From NCBI RefSeq assembly GCF_000195275.1, contig NC_015385.1, positions 1 to 64,000 of the forward strand: a DNA stretch of 64,000 nt, in the 5' to 3' direction. Below are positions 1 through 8,783 of this stretch, in pieces. The position numbers were made by a program, and so were the translations under genes. The notes under the pieces were generated by a model that was not told the DNA's origin, did no database searches, and saw nothing but the letters and a program-made list of their open reading frames with translations. How positions within the stretch are numbered: the stretch's first letter is position 1; each line of letters starts with the position of its first letter. This stretch comes from Treponema succinifaciens DSM 2489. Its GTDB lineage: Bacteria > Spirochaetota > Spirochaetia > Treponematales > Treponemataceae.

Positions 1-15
1 AAAGTAAAGACAGAG

Positions 16-21
16 TATAAT
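16..21 (+). promoter_or_regulatory. -10 element of dnaA
   Basis: A perfect TATAAT ends 8 bases before the dnaA ATG. If it is used, transcription would begin about two bases before the start codon, leaving almost no leader. Any -35 element would lie at or beyond the window edge, so only half of the promoter can be judged. Confidence 0.5.
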
Positions 22-29
22 TGTAAGCT

Positions 30-1487
30 ATGAGTGAACAGAATTACCGTGCTTTTTGGGATGAAGCATTAAAACAAATCCATGATGAATACAAACTAAA
101 AGGACTGGAATCAGAATTCAAACTCTGGTTCAACATGGAATATGTAGAAGATACAATTGAAACTATAACCGTATCTGTACCCTCTGATTTCATGTGGATT
201 AGCATGGTAAACAAAGGTTATGTAAACGCAGTAGAATCAAAAATAGCCGAACTGTCAGGACAAAACATAAATTTAACTTATATATTGAAAAAACGAAATT
301 CTCAAAAAGAATCTGAATCTATAAATTCTGTACCCAAAACTGCAACCATTGATTCTGAAAATTCAAATATTTCAAATGAAAATGAAATCGATTCTGAAAA
401 AAAATCTGCACCCATAAATTCTGTACCCACTTTTAAAATTCATCCACAATTAAGCGAAGATTACACATTTGAAAAATTTGTAAAAGGCGAAAACAGTGAA
501 TTTGCCTACAGCGCATCTCTTGCAGCCGCAAAAGAACCTGGCAGAAGATTCAATCCTCTTTTAATTTATGGAGGAGTCGGACTTGGAAAAACCCACTTAA
601 TGCAGTCAATTGGAAATTACATTTATAACAATCCGCCTGAAGGAAAAGAAAACATAAAAATCTGTTACATAAGCGCGGAAAATTTTTTAAACGAATTTAC
701 TTTTTCCTTAAGAGATGGAACTTCCGAAAAATTCAAAAACAAATACAGAAAACTTGATGTTCTCCTTTTGGATGACATTCACTTTCTAGAAGACAAAATT
801 CAGACGCAGGAAGAGCTTTTTTATACATTTGAAGAGCTTTACAGAACTCATGCTCAAATTGTATTTACTTGCGACCGTCCGATTTCTGAACTAAATGGAA
901 TTGAAGACAGACTGAAATCAAGATTTTCAATGGGAACTACAATAGATTTGCAGCCTCCAAGCTACGAAATAAGAAAAGCCATCCTCTTAAAAAAACTTGA
1001 AATAAAGAAAAAATCAGTTCCAGAAGATGTAATTGATTTCATAGCAAAAAATATTCAGTCGAATGTGCGCGAACTTGGAGCTTGCCTTGATAAAATGATT
1101 GGCTACGCTGAGCTTTTGCAGAAAAATCTTACAATCGATATTGCAAAGAAACTTTTAAGCGACAACATAAGCAAAGTTTCCGACGGTTCAATTTCAATAG
1201 ACACAATTCAAAAAGTCGTCGCAAATCATTACAACATATCTTTAAGCGACATAAAAGGCGTAAAACGCAACAAAAAAATAGCATATTCACGCCACATCGC
1301 AATTTACATTGCACGTATTTTGACTGAATCTTCATTTAATGAAATCGCTGCTGAATTCGGCGGAAAAGACCATTCAACAATAATGCACAGCTACAACACA
1401 ATTGAACTTCAGCTTAAAACGGATGAAAGTTTAAACTCAACAATTGATCTTCTTATAAGAGAGATAAAAGATTACAAGAAGCTTTGA
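30..1487 (+). CDS. dnaA: Chromosomal replication initiator DnaA
   Basis: DnaA binds 9-bp boxes at the origin, oligomerises with ATP and opens the duplex. The 485-residue protein has the full family layout: a helicase-loading domain I (about 1-85), a Ser/Asn/Glu-rich linker (about 95-140), an AAA+ core with Walker A GGVGLGKTHLM near 181 and Walker B LLLDDI near 245, and the DNA-binding domain IV with the signature GGKDHSTIMHSY near 444. The start is supported because the N-terminus aligns naturally with domain I. No Shine-Dalgarno sequence is visible before it. The linker DNA carries two exact TCTGTACCC copies plus one variant inside a repeated stretch; a third exact copy lies upstream in domain I. 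Confidence 0.97.
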   Translation: MSEQNYRAFWDEALKQIHDEYKLKGLESEFKLWFNMEYVEDTIETITVSVPSDFMWISMVNKGYVNAVESKIAELSGQNINLTYILKKRNSQKESESINSVPKTATIDSENSNISNENEIDSEKKSAPINSVPTFKIHPQLSEDYTFEKFVKGENSEFAYSASLAAAKEPGRRFNPLLIYGGVGLGKTHLMQSIGNYIYNNPPEGKENIKICYISAENFLNEFTFSLRDGTSEKFKNKYRKLDVLLLDDIHFLEDKIQTQEELFYTFEELYRTHAQIVFTCDRPISELNGIEDRLKSRFSMGTTIDLQPPSYEIRKAILLKKLEIKKKSVPEDVIDFIAKNIQSNVRELGACLDKMIGYAELLQKNLTIDIAKKLLSDNISKVSDGSISIDTIQKVVANHYNISLSDIKGVKRNKKIAYSRHIAIYIARILTESSFNEIAAEFGGKDHSTIMHSYNTIELQLKTDESLNSTIDLLIREIKDYKKL

Positions 1488-1779
1488 TTTCAGTGGAAAA
1501 CTATATTCAAATATGTTATAATCCTGTGGAAAAAATAAGGATTTCATAAAAAAAGTGAATTTGTGGAAAAAAAGTGAATTCATTTCATTGATTTTTGCAC
1601 AACTTAATTTCTTTTAATGCAAAAAGAAAAATCACTTTTCCATAAATCCACAGGCACTATTACTACTATTACTAAAATTTATAAATTTATAAATTTAATA
1701 TAGCTTGTGCATAAAAATTCATTTGCTTTCTAAAAGCGAATAATTATGCAAAATTGTATAGTAAAACCAGGAGAAATAT
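1488..1779. other. Candidate chromosome origin (oriC) between dnaA and dnaN
   Basis: This 292-base gap has no gene. It holds two perfect TGTGGAAAA boxes (1525-1533, 1562-1570), a degenerate one (1491-1499) and AAATCCACA (1644-1652). The last box is followed, after a short GGC-containing spacer, by six trinucleotides CTA-TTA-CTA-CTA-TTA-CTA (1657-1674) and then the AT-only stretch 1675-1700. Box, short GC spacer, 3'-GAT-5' trios and AT-rich DNA is the layout described for bacterial basal unwinding elements in B. subtilis. Its position next to dnaA fits. Function is inferred. Confidence 0.75.
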
Positions 1780-2904
1780 ATGAGATTTACATTTGACAAA
1801 GACACAATGATTAAAGAAATTTCAATTGCCCAGGAAATTATTTCAACAAAAAACATGGGCTCAATTCTTTCAAACATCCTTATTATAGCTCAAGAAAATA
1901 AACTGACTATAAAAGCAACTGATATAAAAGTTAACTTTGAGACTCAAGTTCCTGTTCAAATAACTGAAGAAGGAACAACAACAGTTTACTGCGATAAATT
2001 CATGGGAATTTTGAATTCTCTTCCTTCTGGAGAAATTGAATTCAATCAGGAGAAGAAAGAAAATGAAGAGCAGTCTATAAATGTAATAATCAAACCTGTA
2101 GATAAAAAAATCAAGTTTCAGATGAAAAGCATGTCTCAGGAAAAATTTCCTGAATTTTATTCAGCTGAAAACGTTCCTTATTTTGAAGTTTCATCGAAAG
2201 ATATAAAAGAAATGATAGCTCAGACTTCTTTTGCAGTAAGCGAAGATGAAACACGCTATTTTATGAATGGTGTTTTCTTTGAGAAAAAAGGAGACAACTT
2301 GAATATGGTTGCCACAGACGGCCGCCGTTTGAGCTTTGTTTCAAAGTCAATTCTTGCTGGAATAAGCGAATTTCCTTCAGCTATAGTTCATCCAAAAATT
2401 TTGAATATCATATTAAAGCATGCTCCGGAAGAAGGAAATATTTTTGTAGCTGTTGTTGATAAAATGATTTTCTTTAAATTCGGAAACTACAAATTTGGCG
2501 CGGCTCTTTTGGAAGGACAGTTTCCTAATTATGAGCGTGTTATTCCTGAACATCAGGCTTTCAATTTTCAGGTTTACAAAGCTGATTTAGTAGATGCTCT
2601 TAAACGTGTTGCTCTTATGGTTGATAAAAAGGCTGGACGCATATTCTTTAATATTTCCGATGGAGTTTTAAAAATAACATCTTCTCAGTCGGATATGGGA
2701 AGCGCAGATGAAGAAATTCCGTGCCAATATCAAGGAGATTCTTACACAATTGCATTGAATTTCCGCTACATTGAGGAGCCTTTAAGAGGAATAAATTCTG
2801 AAAAAATCGCATTTGAATTCACAGAAGAAATGAAAGCTGTTACCATGCGTCCTGAGCCAGCTGAAGATTATTTTCACATAATAATGCCAATGCAAAAGGA
2901 ATAG
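1780..2904 (+). CDS. dnaN: DNA polymerase III beta sliding clamp
   Basis: The clamp encircles DNA as a dimer and tethers the replicative polymerase. At 374 residues it has the standard length for three clamp-fold domains. Family features include the N-terminus MRFTFDKDTMIKEI, the central ATDGRRLSFV and the C-terminal IIMPMQ. A good ribosome site, AGGAG, lies 7 bases before the ATG. It sits directly after the candidate origin, and recF follows after 17 bases, so the two are probably co-transcribed. Confidence 0.97.
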   Translation: MRFTFDKDTMIKEISIAQEIISTKNMGSILSNILIIAQENKLTIKATDIKVNFETQVPVQITEEGTTTVYCDKFMGILNSLPSGEIEFNQEKKENEEQSINVIIKPVDKKIKFQMKSMSQEKFPEFYSAENVPYFEVSSKDIKEMIAQTSFAVSEDETRYFMNGVFFEKKGDNLNMVATDGRRLSFVSKSILAGISEFPSAIVHPKILNIILKHAPEEGNIFVAVVDKMIFFKFGNYKFGAALLEGQFPNYERVIPEHQAFNFQVYKADLVDALKRVALMVDKKAGRIFFNISDGVLKITSSQSDMGSADEEIPCQYQGDSYTIALNFRYIEEPLRGINSEKIAFEFTEEMKAVTMRPEPAEDYFHIIMPMQKE

Positions 2905-2921
2905 AAAATAAAGCATAAAAA

Positions 2922-4043
2922 ATGCCTTTTCTTTCTTTGTCTCCATACAATTTTAGAAATCTCTGCAATGAAAACATAGATTTGTCATCAAAAGAAATTT
3001 ATTTTGTTGGAAAAAATGGACAGGGAAAGAGCAATCTTTTGGAATCGCTTTATTATTCTGCTTATGGTTCGTCATTTAGAACTCATGTTGATTCAGAAGT
3101 TATAAAAAAAAATGAAAGTGAAATGAGCCTTCGTTGCTTGTTCAGGGAAGAAAATGGAACTTCTCATACAACTTCAATTATTTTAAAAGAAAAGCTTAAA
3201 AAAATAGAAAAAGACGGAAAAATCCTTCACGACCGAAAAGAACTTATAAATACAATGCCTTGCGTTCTTTATAGCCATGAAGATTTGGATTTTGCTGTAG
3301 GTTCTCCAGAAAGAAGAAGATTTTTCATAGATCAGTCGCTGAGTATGTATGATGTTCTTTATATTGATATTATGAGAAAATACAAGAGAATTTTAAAAAA
3401 CAGAAATTTAAGTTTAAAAGAAAAACATTACGATTTGCTTGAAACTTATGATTTTCAGCTTGCTCAAAATGGACTTGAAATTCAGAAAAAAAGAAAAGAT
3501 GCTGTTTTTAGTTTTAATCAGATTTTTGGAAAACTTTACGAGCAGGTAACTGGAATTTCTGGAGTTTCCATAAAATACATTCCGTCTTGGAAAAATAAAT
3601 CGGACAATTTGAATTCTCCTTTTTTTGACAGAAATATTCCGTCAGTTGATTATGTTGTTGATTATTTAAGTAAAATAAGGGAGCAGGAAAAAATAATCGG
3701 CTCTTCAATAAGCGGACCTCACCGGGATAAAATTGTATTTGAAAAAGAAGGAATTCCTTTTGTTCCAACAGCATCTACTGGACAAAAAAGACTTATAGCT
3801 TTGATTTTAAGAACTGGCCAAGCTGTTTTTTATAAGCAGATTACTTCAAGAAAACCAGTTTTACTTATGGATGATGTTCTTCTTGAACTTGATCCTGAAA
3901 AAAGACAAAAAGTAACTTCTCTTTTGCCTGAATATGACCAGCTTTTCTGCACTTTTCTTCCTGGAGAACCTTATAAAAATTACAAAAGGGAAAGCACAAG
4001 AGTTTTCAAAATTCAAGACGGAAAATGGGAAGATTCAGAATGA
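2922..4043 (+). CDS. recF: DNA replication and repair protein RecF
   Basis: RecF is an SMC-like ATPase that helps load RecA at single-strand gaps. The 373-residue protein begins with MPFLSLSPYNFRNL and has Walker A GKNGQGKSNLLE near residue 30. It also has the ABC-type signature STGQKRLIAL near 287 and Walker B PVLLMDDVLLELD near 310. The ribosome site is weak. The stop codon overlaps the start of the next gene as ATGA, so translation of the two is probably coupled. Confidence 0.95.
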   Translation: MPFLSLSPYNFRNLCNENIDLSSKEIYFVGKNGQGKSNLLESLYYSAYGSSFRTHVDSEVIKKNESEMSLRCLFREENGTSHTTSIILKEKLKKIEKDGKILHDRKELINTMPCVLYSHEDLDFAVGSPERRRFFIDQSLSMYDVLYIDIMRKYKRILKNRNLSLKEKHYDLLETYDFQLAQNGLEIQKKRKDAVFSFNQIFGKLYEQVTGISGVSIKYIPSWKNKSDNLNSPFFDRNIPSVDYVVDYLSKIREQEKIIGSSISGPHRDKIVFEKEGIPFVPTASTGQKRLIALILRTGQAVFYKQITSRKPVLLMDDVLLELDPEKRQKVTSLLPEYDQLFCTFLPGEPYKNYKRESTRVFKIQDGKWEDSE

Positions 4044-4582
4044 GCGAAGAAATAGTTTCTTTCAGCCAAATAATTTCAAATGCTTTTGATTCTATAAAAA
4101 TTGAAAATGCAAAGAATTCTGTAAATATTTATGATGAATGGAAAAAAATTCTTTCGCGGATAAAGACAAATTCTTCAAATCCAAATGAAGGTCTTAATAT
4201 GGCTGGACATAGCCGCGTAATTGACTTGAAAAATGGAATTTTGCTCATTGAAGCCGATCATCCGGGGTGGATTTCACTTATACAGTTTCATAAAAAATAT
4301 ATACTTAATGGATTTAGAATGAAATTTCCTGAAGTTGAATTTAAAACTCTTGCATTCCGCTTAAAAGGAAATAAAGGTGAAATTTCATCGGAAATAGAAA
4401 GCAAGGATTCAATTTATAAAAAAGTTGAAAAAAAACTTGAATTTGAAGAGAAAATCAACAAAAAATCCGGAATAAACATTAATAAAAATCTAAAAAAATC
4501 AGAAAAAAAAGATCTTCCTCCTGAATTGAAAGTTCTTTTTGACAATTTAAGGAAAAGTATGTTGACCAATCTTGAAAAATAA
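4040..4582 (+). CDS. DciA-like DUF721 protein
   Basis: DUF721 proteins related to DciA are thought to help load the replicative helicase in bacteria without DnaC/DnaI. Here the N-terminal half (about 15-110) contains the DUF721-type core with the segment LLIEADHPGWISLIQFHKK. The tail is highly charged and lysine-rich. The ATG at 4040 was chosen over an in-frame one 15 bases upstream because it forms an ATGA overlap with the recF stop; this gives 180 residues. Placement behind dnaA-dnaN-recF supports a replication role, but the function is inferred from family and context. Confidence 0.8.
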   Translation: MSEEIVSFSQIISNAFDSIKIENAKNSVNIYDEWKKILSRIKTNSSNPNEGLNMAGHSRVIDLKNGILLIEADHPGWISLIQFHKKYILNGFRMKFPEVEFKTLAFRLKGNKGEISSEIESKDSIYKKVEKKLEFEEKINKKSGININKNLKKSEKKDLPPELKVLFDNLRKSMLTNLEK

Positions 4583-4589
4583 TGATAAT
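4562..4589 (+). promoter_or_regulatory. Promoter for rpmH-rnpA
   Basis: TTGACC at 4562-4567 and GATAAT at 4584-4589 are separated by 16 bases and lie across the end of the DUF721 gene. The predicted start of transcription is about 40 bases before rpmH. L34 needs strong expression of its own, which suits an internal promoter. Confidence 0.5.
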
Positions 4590-4638
4590 ATCTGCTCTAC
4601 TAATCTGAAAAAAATTTTATTTATATAGGAGTCTTATT

Positions 4639-4794
4639 ATGTTACGTACATATCAGCCTAGCAAAGTAAAGCGCAATAGAAAATTCGGTTTCCGTGCACG
4701 TATGGCAACTCGCGGCGGACGTATGGTTCTTGCTAGAAGAAGAGCTAAGGGTCGCTACAAGCTTACAGTTTCTGACGAAAAGAAGCCTTACTGA
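4639..4794 (+). CDS. rpmH: 50S ribosomal protein L34
   Basis: This is the small basic protein of the large ribosomal subunit. The 51-residue translation starts [19 protein letters not shown] and contains the family hallmark [19 protein letters not shown], ending [12 protein letters not shown] ribosome site AGGAG lies about 7 bases before the ATG. It is followed 17 bases later by rnpA, the near-universal bacterial order. Codon use is richer in G/C than the neighbours, as expected for a highly expressed ribosomal gene. Confidence 0.97.
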   Translation: MLRTYQPSKVKRNRKFGFRARMATRGGRMVLARRRAKGRYKLTVSDEKKPY

Positions 4795-4811
4795 TTTTTC
4801 TAAATTAAAGG

Positions 4812-5174
4812 ATGGATACGGACTTGCTAAAAACAGGGCGTTTTAGAAGAGAAGAACATATAAAGCGCTTTGCCGACATCCAGAAACTTTTTAAAACAGG
4901 GAAGAGATTCAGTGTTGCTGGGGCTAAAATTTTTTTTTCCAGAAACAATTTGAATTTTAACAGAATTGCTTTTCCTCTTCCCAGTGGCTATGGAAATGCT
5001 GTTGAAAGGAACAGATCTAAACGCTATAGCCGTGAAACATATCGTTTTTTTAAAGCGCGCCTGAACACCGGTTTTGATATTCTTTTTTTAGTTTATCCCG
5101 GAAATGACTCGTTCCTTTCGCGGTGCGGACAATTTAAGACATTATGCAAAAAAGCTGGCTTATTAAAGGAATAA
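4812..5174 (+). CDS. rnpA: Ribonuclease P protein component
   Basis: RnpA binds the RNase P RNA and helps it trim the 5' ends of pre-tRNAs. The 120-residue basic protein shows the conserved RNR-type motif as [16 protein letters not shown] near residues 74-89, and the N-terminal [15 protein letters not shown]. The only SD-like bases (AAAGG) abut the ATG at 4812. A TTG at 4824 would be better spaced and would remove four residues, so the exact start is uncertain. Its 3' end overlaps yidD by 31 bases. Confidence 0.92.
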   Translation: MDTDLLKTGRFRREEHIKRFADIQKLFKTGKRFSVAGAKIFFSRNNLNFNRIAFPLPSGYGNAVERNRSKRYSRETYRFFKARLNTGFDILFLVYPGNDSFLSRCGQFKTLCKKAGLLKE

Positions 5175-5392
5175 GAAATTTCTTCGTAAGGTTTTTGGTT
5201 CTTTTTATAAGATTTTATCAAGTTTGTATTTCTCCTCTATTTCCTCCATGCTGTCGCTATACTCCAAGTTGTTCTGCTTATGCATTGGAATCAATTCAAA
5301 AACATGGTCCTGTAAAAGGGCTTTATTTCGCCATAAAAAGAATTCTCAGATGCAATCCTTTTTGCAAGGGAGGCTATGATCCTGTTCCTTAA
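5144..5392 (+). CDS. yidD: Membrane protein insertion efficiency factor YidD
   Basis: YidD is a small cytoplasmic-face protein that assists YidC in membrane insertion. The 82-residue product has the family core [20 protein letters not shown] followed by [16 protein letters not shown]. It also has the C-terminal [17 protein letters not shown], with its conserved cysteines and GGYDPVP ending. It overlaps rnpA and lies 21 bases before yidC, the classic rpmH-rnpA-yidD-yidC order. Confidence 0.95.
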   Translation: MQKSWLIKGIRNFFVRFLVLFIRFYQVCISPLFPPCCRYTPSCSAYALESIQKHGPVKGLYFAIKRILRCNPFCKGGYDPVP

Positions 5393-5413
5393 AAGGCGTA
5401 AAAAGGAAAATTT

Positions 5414-7222
5414 ATGGAAAAAAACACTATTTTAGCAATAGCTCTTTCGACAATTGTCCTTGTTGTTTCTTTGTTTATTCAGACAAAGTATGTTATGCCG
5501 CGTCAGCAGGAAAGAGCACGTGAGCAAGCTGCCGAATTTGAAGCAAAAAAAGAAGAGCAGGAAGCTCAAATAAAAGCTGAAAAAGAAATGATTTCTGCTT
5601 CATTTTCTGAGGCGACAGTTCAAAATTCAGAAGATGTTCAGGAATTTGTAATTTCAACTAATAAAGCAAAAGTTACATTTACAAACCGCGGCGGAGACAT
5701 TACAAGTTATAAGCTTCTTGAGCATAAAGATAAAGAAACTGGTTCCGGCGTTGAAATGGTAAACAATGTAACCAGTTCAAACAGAGCGTTCAGTCTTTCT
5801 TTTTGTGGAACTGAAAATCCGGCTTTAAATGATATATTCAATGTTACAAAAAAAGACGATTATACGATTCTTTTCTACCGGGACTACGAAATTAAAGATT
5901 CTGAAGGAAATCCAAAGAAATTCACACTTGGAAAAAGATATACTTTCAGTCCTGACGATTATGCTTTTAAACTTGATGTTTCTATAATTTCAAAGGAAGG
6001 CGGAGAATTTGGAATTGGAGGCGCGGCTTATACTTTAAGAACAGCTCCTCAGATTGGACCAAAATACGACAAGAAAAACCGCTATGAAGTAAGACAATTT
6101 CTTGCATTGAACGGAGGAAAAAAATTCCGCAAGAACATTTCAGATAAATTTTATGATTTAAATTCTGTGGATTGGGCTGGAGTTGGCGGAAAATATTTTA
6201 CAATGCTAGTCAAGCCTTCTTCTCCTTCTGATATGCTTGGAAAAATAAAAGTTTCTACTAAATCTGAAAATGAAGATGGATGCCAGATTTTTATTCCAAG
6301 AAAGCCTGTTTTGGACGAAACTTCAAATGATACATATTACATTTATGTTGGGCCTCGTCAGGAACGTGAACTTATAAAATATAATGACCAGACAAAAAAT
6401 GCATGGAATCTTTCAAATGCGAAATTTAACGAAGCATTGCAGACAACTGGATTCCTTTCTTGGATTGAAATAATTTTAAAATGGTGTCTTGAAAAAATCA
6501 ATTTGATTGCCCATAACTGGGGAATTTCCATAATAATTCTTACAATTCTTTTGAAGATTGTTTTGTTCCCGCTGAATAAAAATGCCGCCGTGGGCTCGCT
6601 TAAAATGCAGAAAATTCAGCCTAAAATGAAAGTTCTTCAGGAGAAATATAAAAATGACCAGCAGAAGCTTAGCATGGAAATGCAGAAACTTTATAAAGAA
6701 GCTGGATACAATCCGATGTCTGGATGCCTCCCGATGGTTGTACAGATGTTTATTTTGTTTGCTCTTTATAATGTATTTAACAATTACTTTGAATTCCGTG
6801 GAGCAAGTTTTGTAAAAGGATGGATTGAAGATCTTTCGGCTGGAGACAGTATTTGGACTTGGAAGCGTAACATTCCTTTTATTTCAGCATTTACAATGAA
6901 CAATTTGCGACTTCTTCCGTTTATTTATACTGCGTCTCAGCTTTTGAATGGAAAAATAACTCAGTACGGAAATCCTGGAACTGGAGCAAATCAGTCACAG
7001 ATGAAGTTCATGATGTACGGAATGCCATTGATGTTCTTTTTCCTGTTCTATAATGTTCCGAGCGGACTTTTGCTTTACTGGGCAGTCAGCAATATTATTC
7101 AGATTGGACAGCAGCTTGTTATAAACAGCGTAATGAACAAAAAACGTTCCGAGCTTGAAAATGAAAAAACTGTGAATAAAAACGTCTTGAAATTTAAAGG
7201 CGGAAAAAAGAAAACAAGATAA
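5414..7222 (+). CDS. yidC: Membrane protein insertase YidC
   Basis: YidC inserts and folds inner-membrane proteins, alone or with SecYEG. The 602-residue protein has an N-terminal membrane segment (about 5-24), a large periplasmic domain (about 60-340) and a C-terminal 60KD_IMP/OxaA core with several membrane segments (about 350-570). The core shows IHIILTILLKIVLFPLN-like sequence at 370-388 (SIIILTILLKIVLFPLNK) and GCLPMVVQMFILFALYNVF. The long periplasmic domain is the diderm type. The tail is lysine-rich. AGG-type ribosome sites precede the ATG. Confidence 0.96.
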   Translation: MEKNTILAIALSTIVLVVSLFIQTKYVMPRQQERAREQAAEFEAKKEEQEAQIKAEKEMISASFSEATVQNSEDVQEFVISTNKAKVTFTNRGGDITSYKLLEHKDKETGSGVEMVNNVTSSNRAFSLSFCGTENPALNDIFNVTKKDDYTILFYRDYEIKDSEGNPKKFTLGKRYTFSPDDYAFKLDVSIISKEGGEFGIGGAAYTLRTAPQIGPKYDKKNRYEVRQFLALNGGKKFRKNISDKFYDLNSVDWAGVGGKYFTMLVKPSSPSDMLGKIKVSTKSENEDGCQIFIPRKPVLDETSNDTYYIYVGPRQERELIKYNDQTKNAWNLSNAKFNEALQTTGFLSWIEIILKWCLEKINLIAHNWGISIIILTILLKIVLFPLNKNAAVGSLKMQKIQPKMKVLQEKYKNDQQKLSMEMQKLYKEAGYNPMSGCLPMVVQMFILFALYNVFNNYFEFRGASFVKGWIEDLSAGDSIWTWKRNIPFISAFTMNNLRLLPFIYTASQLLNGKITQYGNPGTGANQSQMKFMMYGMPLMFFFLFYNVPSGLLLYWAVSNIIQIGQQLVINSVMNKKRSELENEKTVNKNVLKFKGGKKKTR

Positions 7223-7245
7223 AATTTAATTTTGCGAGGTAATAT

Positions 7246-7962
7246 ATGACTTACGAATATGAAGGAAAAACAGAAAAAGAAGCTATTGAAAAAGCTGCTG
7301 CTGAGCTTGGACTTGAAAAAGACCAGTTTGATGTTGAAATTCTTGAATCCCAGAAAAAAACTTTGTTTAAAAACGGATATGTAAAAATCAGAGTTCACAC
7401 AGTTGATTCAAAAAATCAAGTTTCGCCTGAATTTGATGGAAAAGTTCCTAATGCAACAACAAGAGCTAATGACCCTTCGTTAGTTTCAAATCCTCTTCCT
7501 CAGGATGAAGTTGAAGAAAAAATTATTGATTTTGTAAAAACTCTTATTGAAAAAATGGGATATGAAGCTGCTGTTGAAATTATGTTCCGTGAAGAAAAAA
7601 AGATTGGAATAAAACTTTCAAGCGAATCGTCTTCAATTCTCATTGGAAGAAAAGGCAAAAACCTTGATGCGATGCAACTTATTGTAAATGTTTACGCAGG
7701 ACATCTTGGAAGAGAAGATTTGCGCATTATTCTTGACACAGAAAATTATAGAATCCGCCGTGAAGAAAGCCTTGTGCGCCTTGCTTATGTTACAGCTGAC
7801 AAAGTCCGCCAGAAGAAAACTTCTATTTTGCTTGAGCCTATGAATCCTTTTGAGCGCCGCCTTATTCATACAACTTTAAATGACATTGCGGATGTTGAAA
7901 CCAAATCTGAAGGTGAAGGTTTATATAAGCAGGTGCGCGTTATTTATAAAGGTGTGCGTTGA
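7246..7962 (+). CDS. khpB: RNA-binding protein KhpB (Jag)
   Basis: KhpB/Jag is an RNA-binding protein that acts with KhpA in control of envelope growth in other bacteria. The 238 residues divide into a Jag_N domain (1-50, MTYEYEGKTEKEAIEKAAAE), a short linker, a KH domain (about 85-160, with SSILIGRKGKNLDAMQ as the GxxG loop region) and an R3H domain (about 165-235, with MNPFERRLIHTTL). A GAGG ribosome site lies 6 bases before the start. It follows yidC in many bacteria, which supports the call. Confidence 0.93.
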   Translation: MTYEYEGKTEKEAIEKAAAELGLEKDQFDVEILESQKKTLFKNGYVKIRVHTVDSKNQVSPEFDGKVPNATTRANDPSLVSNPLPQDEVEEKIIDFVKTLIEKMGYEAAVEIMFREEKKIGIKLSSESSSILIGRKGKNLDAMQLIVNVYAGHLGREDLRIILDTENYRIRREESLVRLAYVTADKVRQKKTSILLEPMNPFERRLIHTTLNDIADVETKSEGEGLYKQVRVIYKGVR

Positions 7963-7992
7963 TTAAAATATTAAAATCTGGAGAAATAGCTG

Positions 7993-8769
7993 ATGAAAAA
8001 GTTTATTTGTAGAATTTCAGGATTTTTTTTGATTTTGAATTTTTTTACTGCATTTTTGTCAGCTTATTCTGCGGAAGAAATTCTTGGAAAAGAAAATTTT
8101 GAGCTTTTAAATCAGAATGGAAAAATTCAGTCTAACGAATTTAAGCCAAAAGAAGCCAAATTTTCACTTCTTCCTGATACTGAGCTTTCAAATAAAATTG
8201 CAGAAGAACTTGCGTCAAATGAAGGAGAAATGCCTTCTCTTATTGGAGAAAATATTTATCTTATTCCAAAAGAAAATATTGATTTAAACGAAGCTTCTGT
8301 AATTTTACGTTCTGTCAGCAAAATGGAAGGAATGCAATATTATTCCAATGGCGAAAAAAACTGGACTACACTTTATCATGACGCATATTGCATTGCAGGT
8401 CCGCAAGATAGAACTAGAGTTGATGATAAAACAGAAGGAAGCGCAAACGGACTTGTTCAGTATTGCCTTTTAAATGACAATTCGCTTGGAAAGACAAACT
8501 ACGAAGTTTCATATTTTCAGACTGAAAACGAAATTTCAATGAAACTTGTAAACACAACTCCTGTATATTACAAGTTTATAAAAGCTGTAAAGCCGGAAAA
8601 TGTTCACATAAATCTTGTTATGACAATTTGCGATGATTACGTTGTTGTGTATATGAATGTAAAGGCGAATTTTTTCTCTTTAGGAGTTCTTGAAAAAAGA
8701 ATGCAAAAGTCGCTTTTAAATAGGCTTGATGCGATTTACACATGGTTTTCTAAGCAAATTTCTGAGTGA
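7993..8769 (+). CDS. Exported protein, DUF6675-like, function unknown
   Basis: The 258-residue product starts with a signal peptide: a short basic start, then the hydrophobic [17 protein letters not shown] with a likely cleavage near residue 27. There is no lipobox cysteine, so it is probably periplasmic. The mature part has no motif I can tie to a reaction. It resembles in layout the spirochaetal DUF6675 proteins, but that assignment is from memory. A GGAG ribosome site precedes it. It ends just before the PPIase lipoprotein, with a 14-base gap, and may share its transcript. Confidence 0.7.
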   Translation: MKKFICRISGFFLILNFFTAFLSAYSAEEILGKENFELLNQNGKIQSNEFKPKEAKFSLLPDTELSNKIAEELASNEGEMPSLIGENIYLIPKENIDLNEASVILRSVSKMEGMQYYSNGEKNWTTLYHDAYCIAGPQDRTRVDDKTEGSANGLVQYCLLNDNSLGKTNYEVSYFQTENEISMKLVNTTPVYYKFIKAVKPENVHINLVMTICDDYVVVYMNVKANFFSLGVLEKRMQKSLLNRLDAIYTWFSKQISE

Positions 8770-8783
8770 TATTTGGAGGAAAA

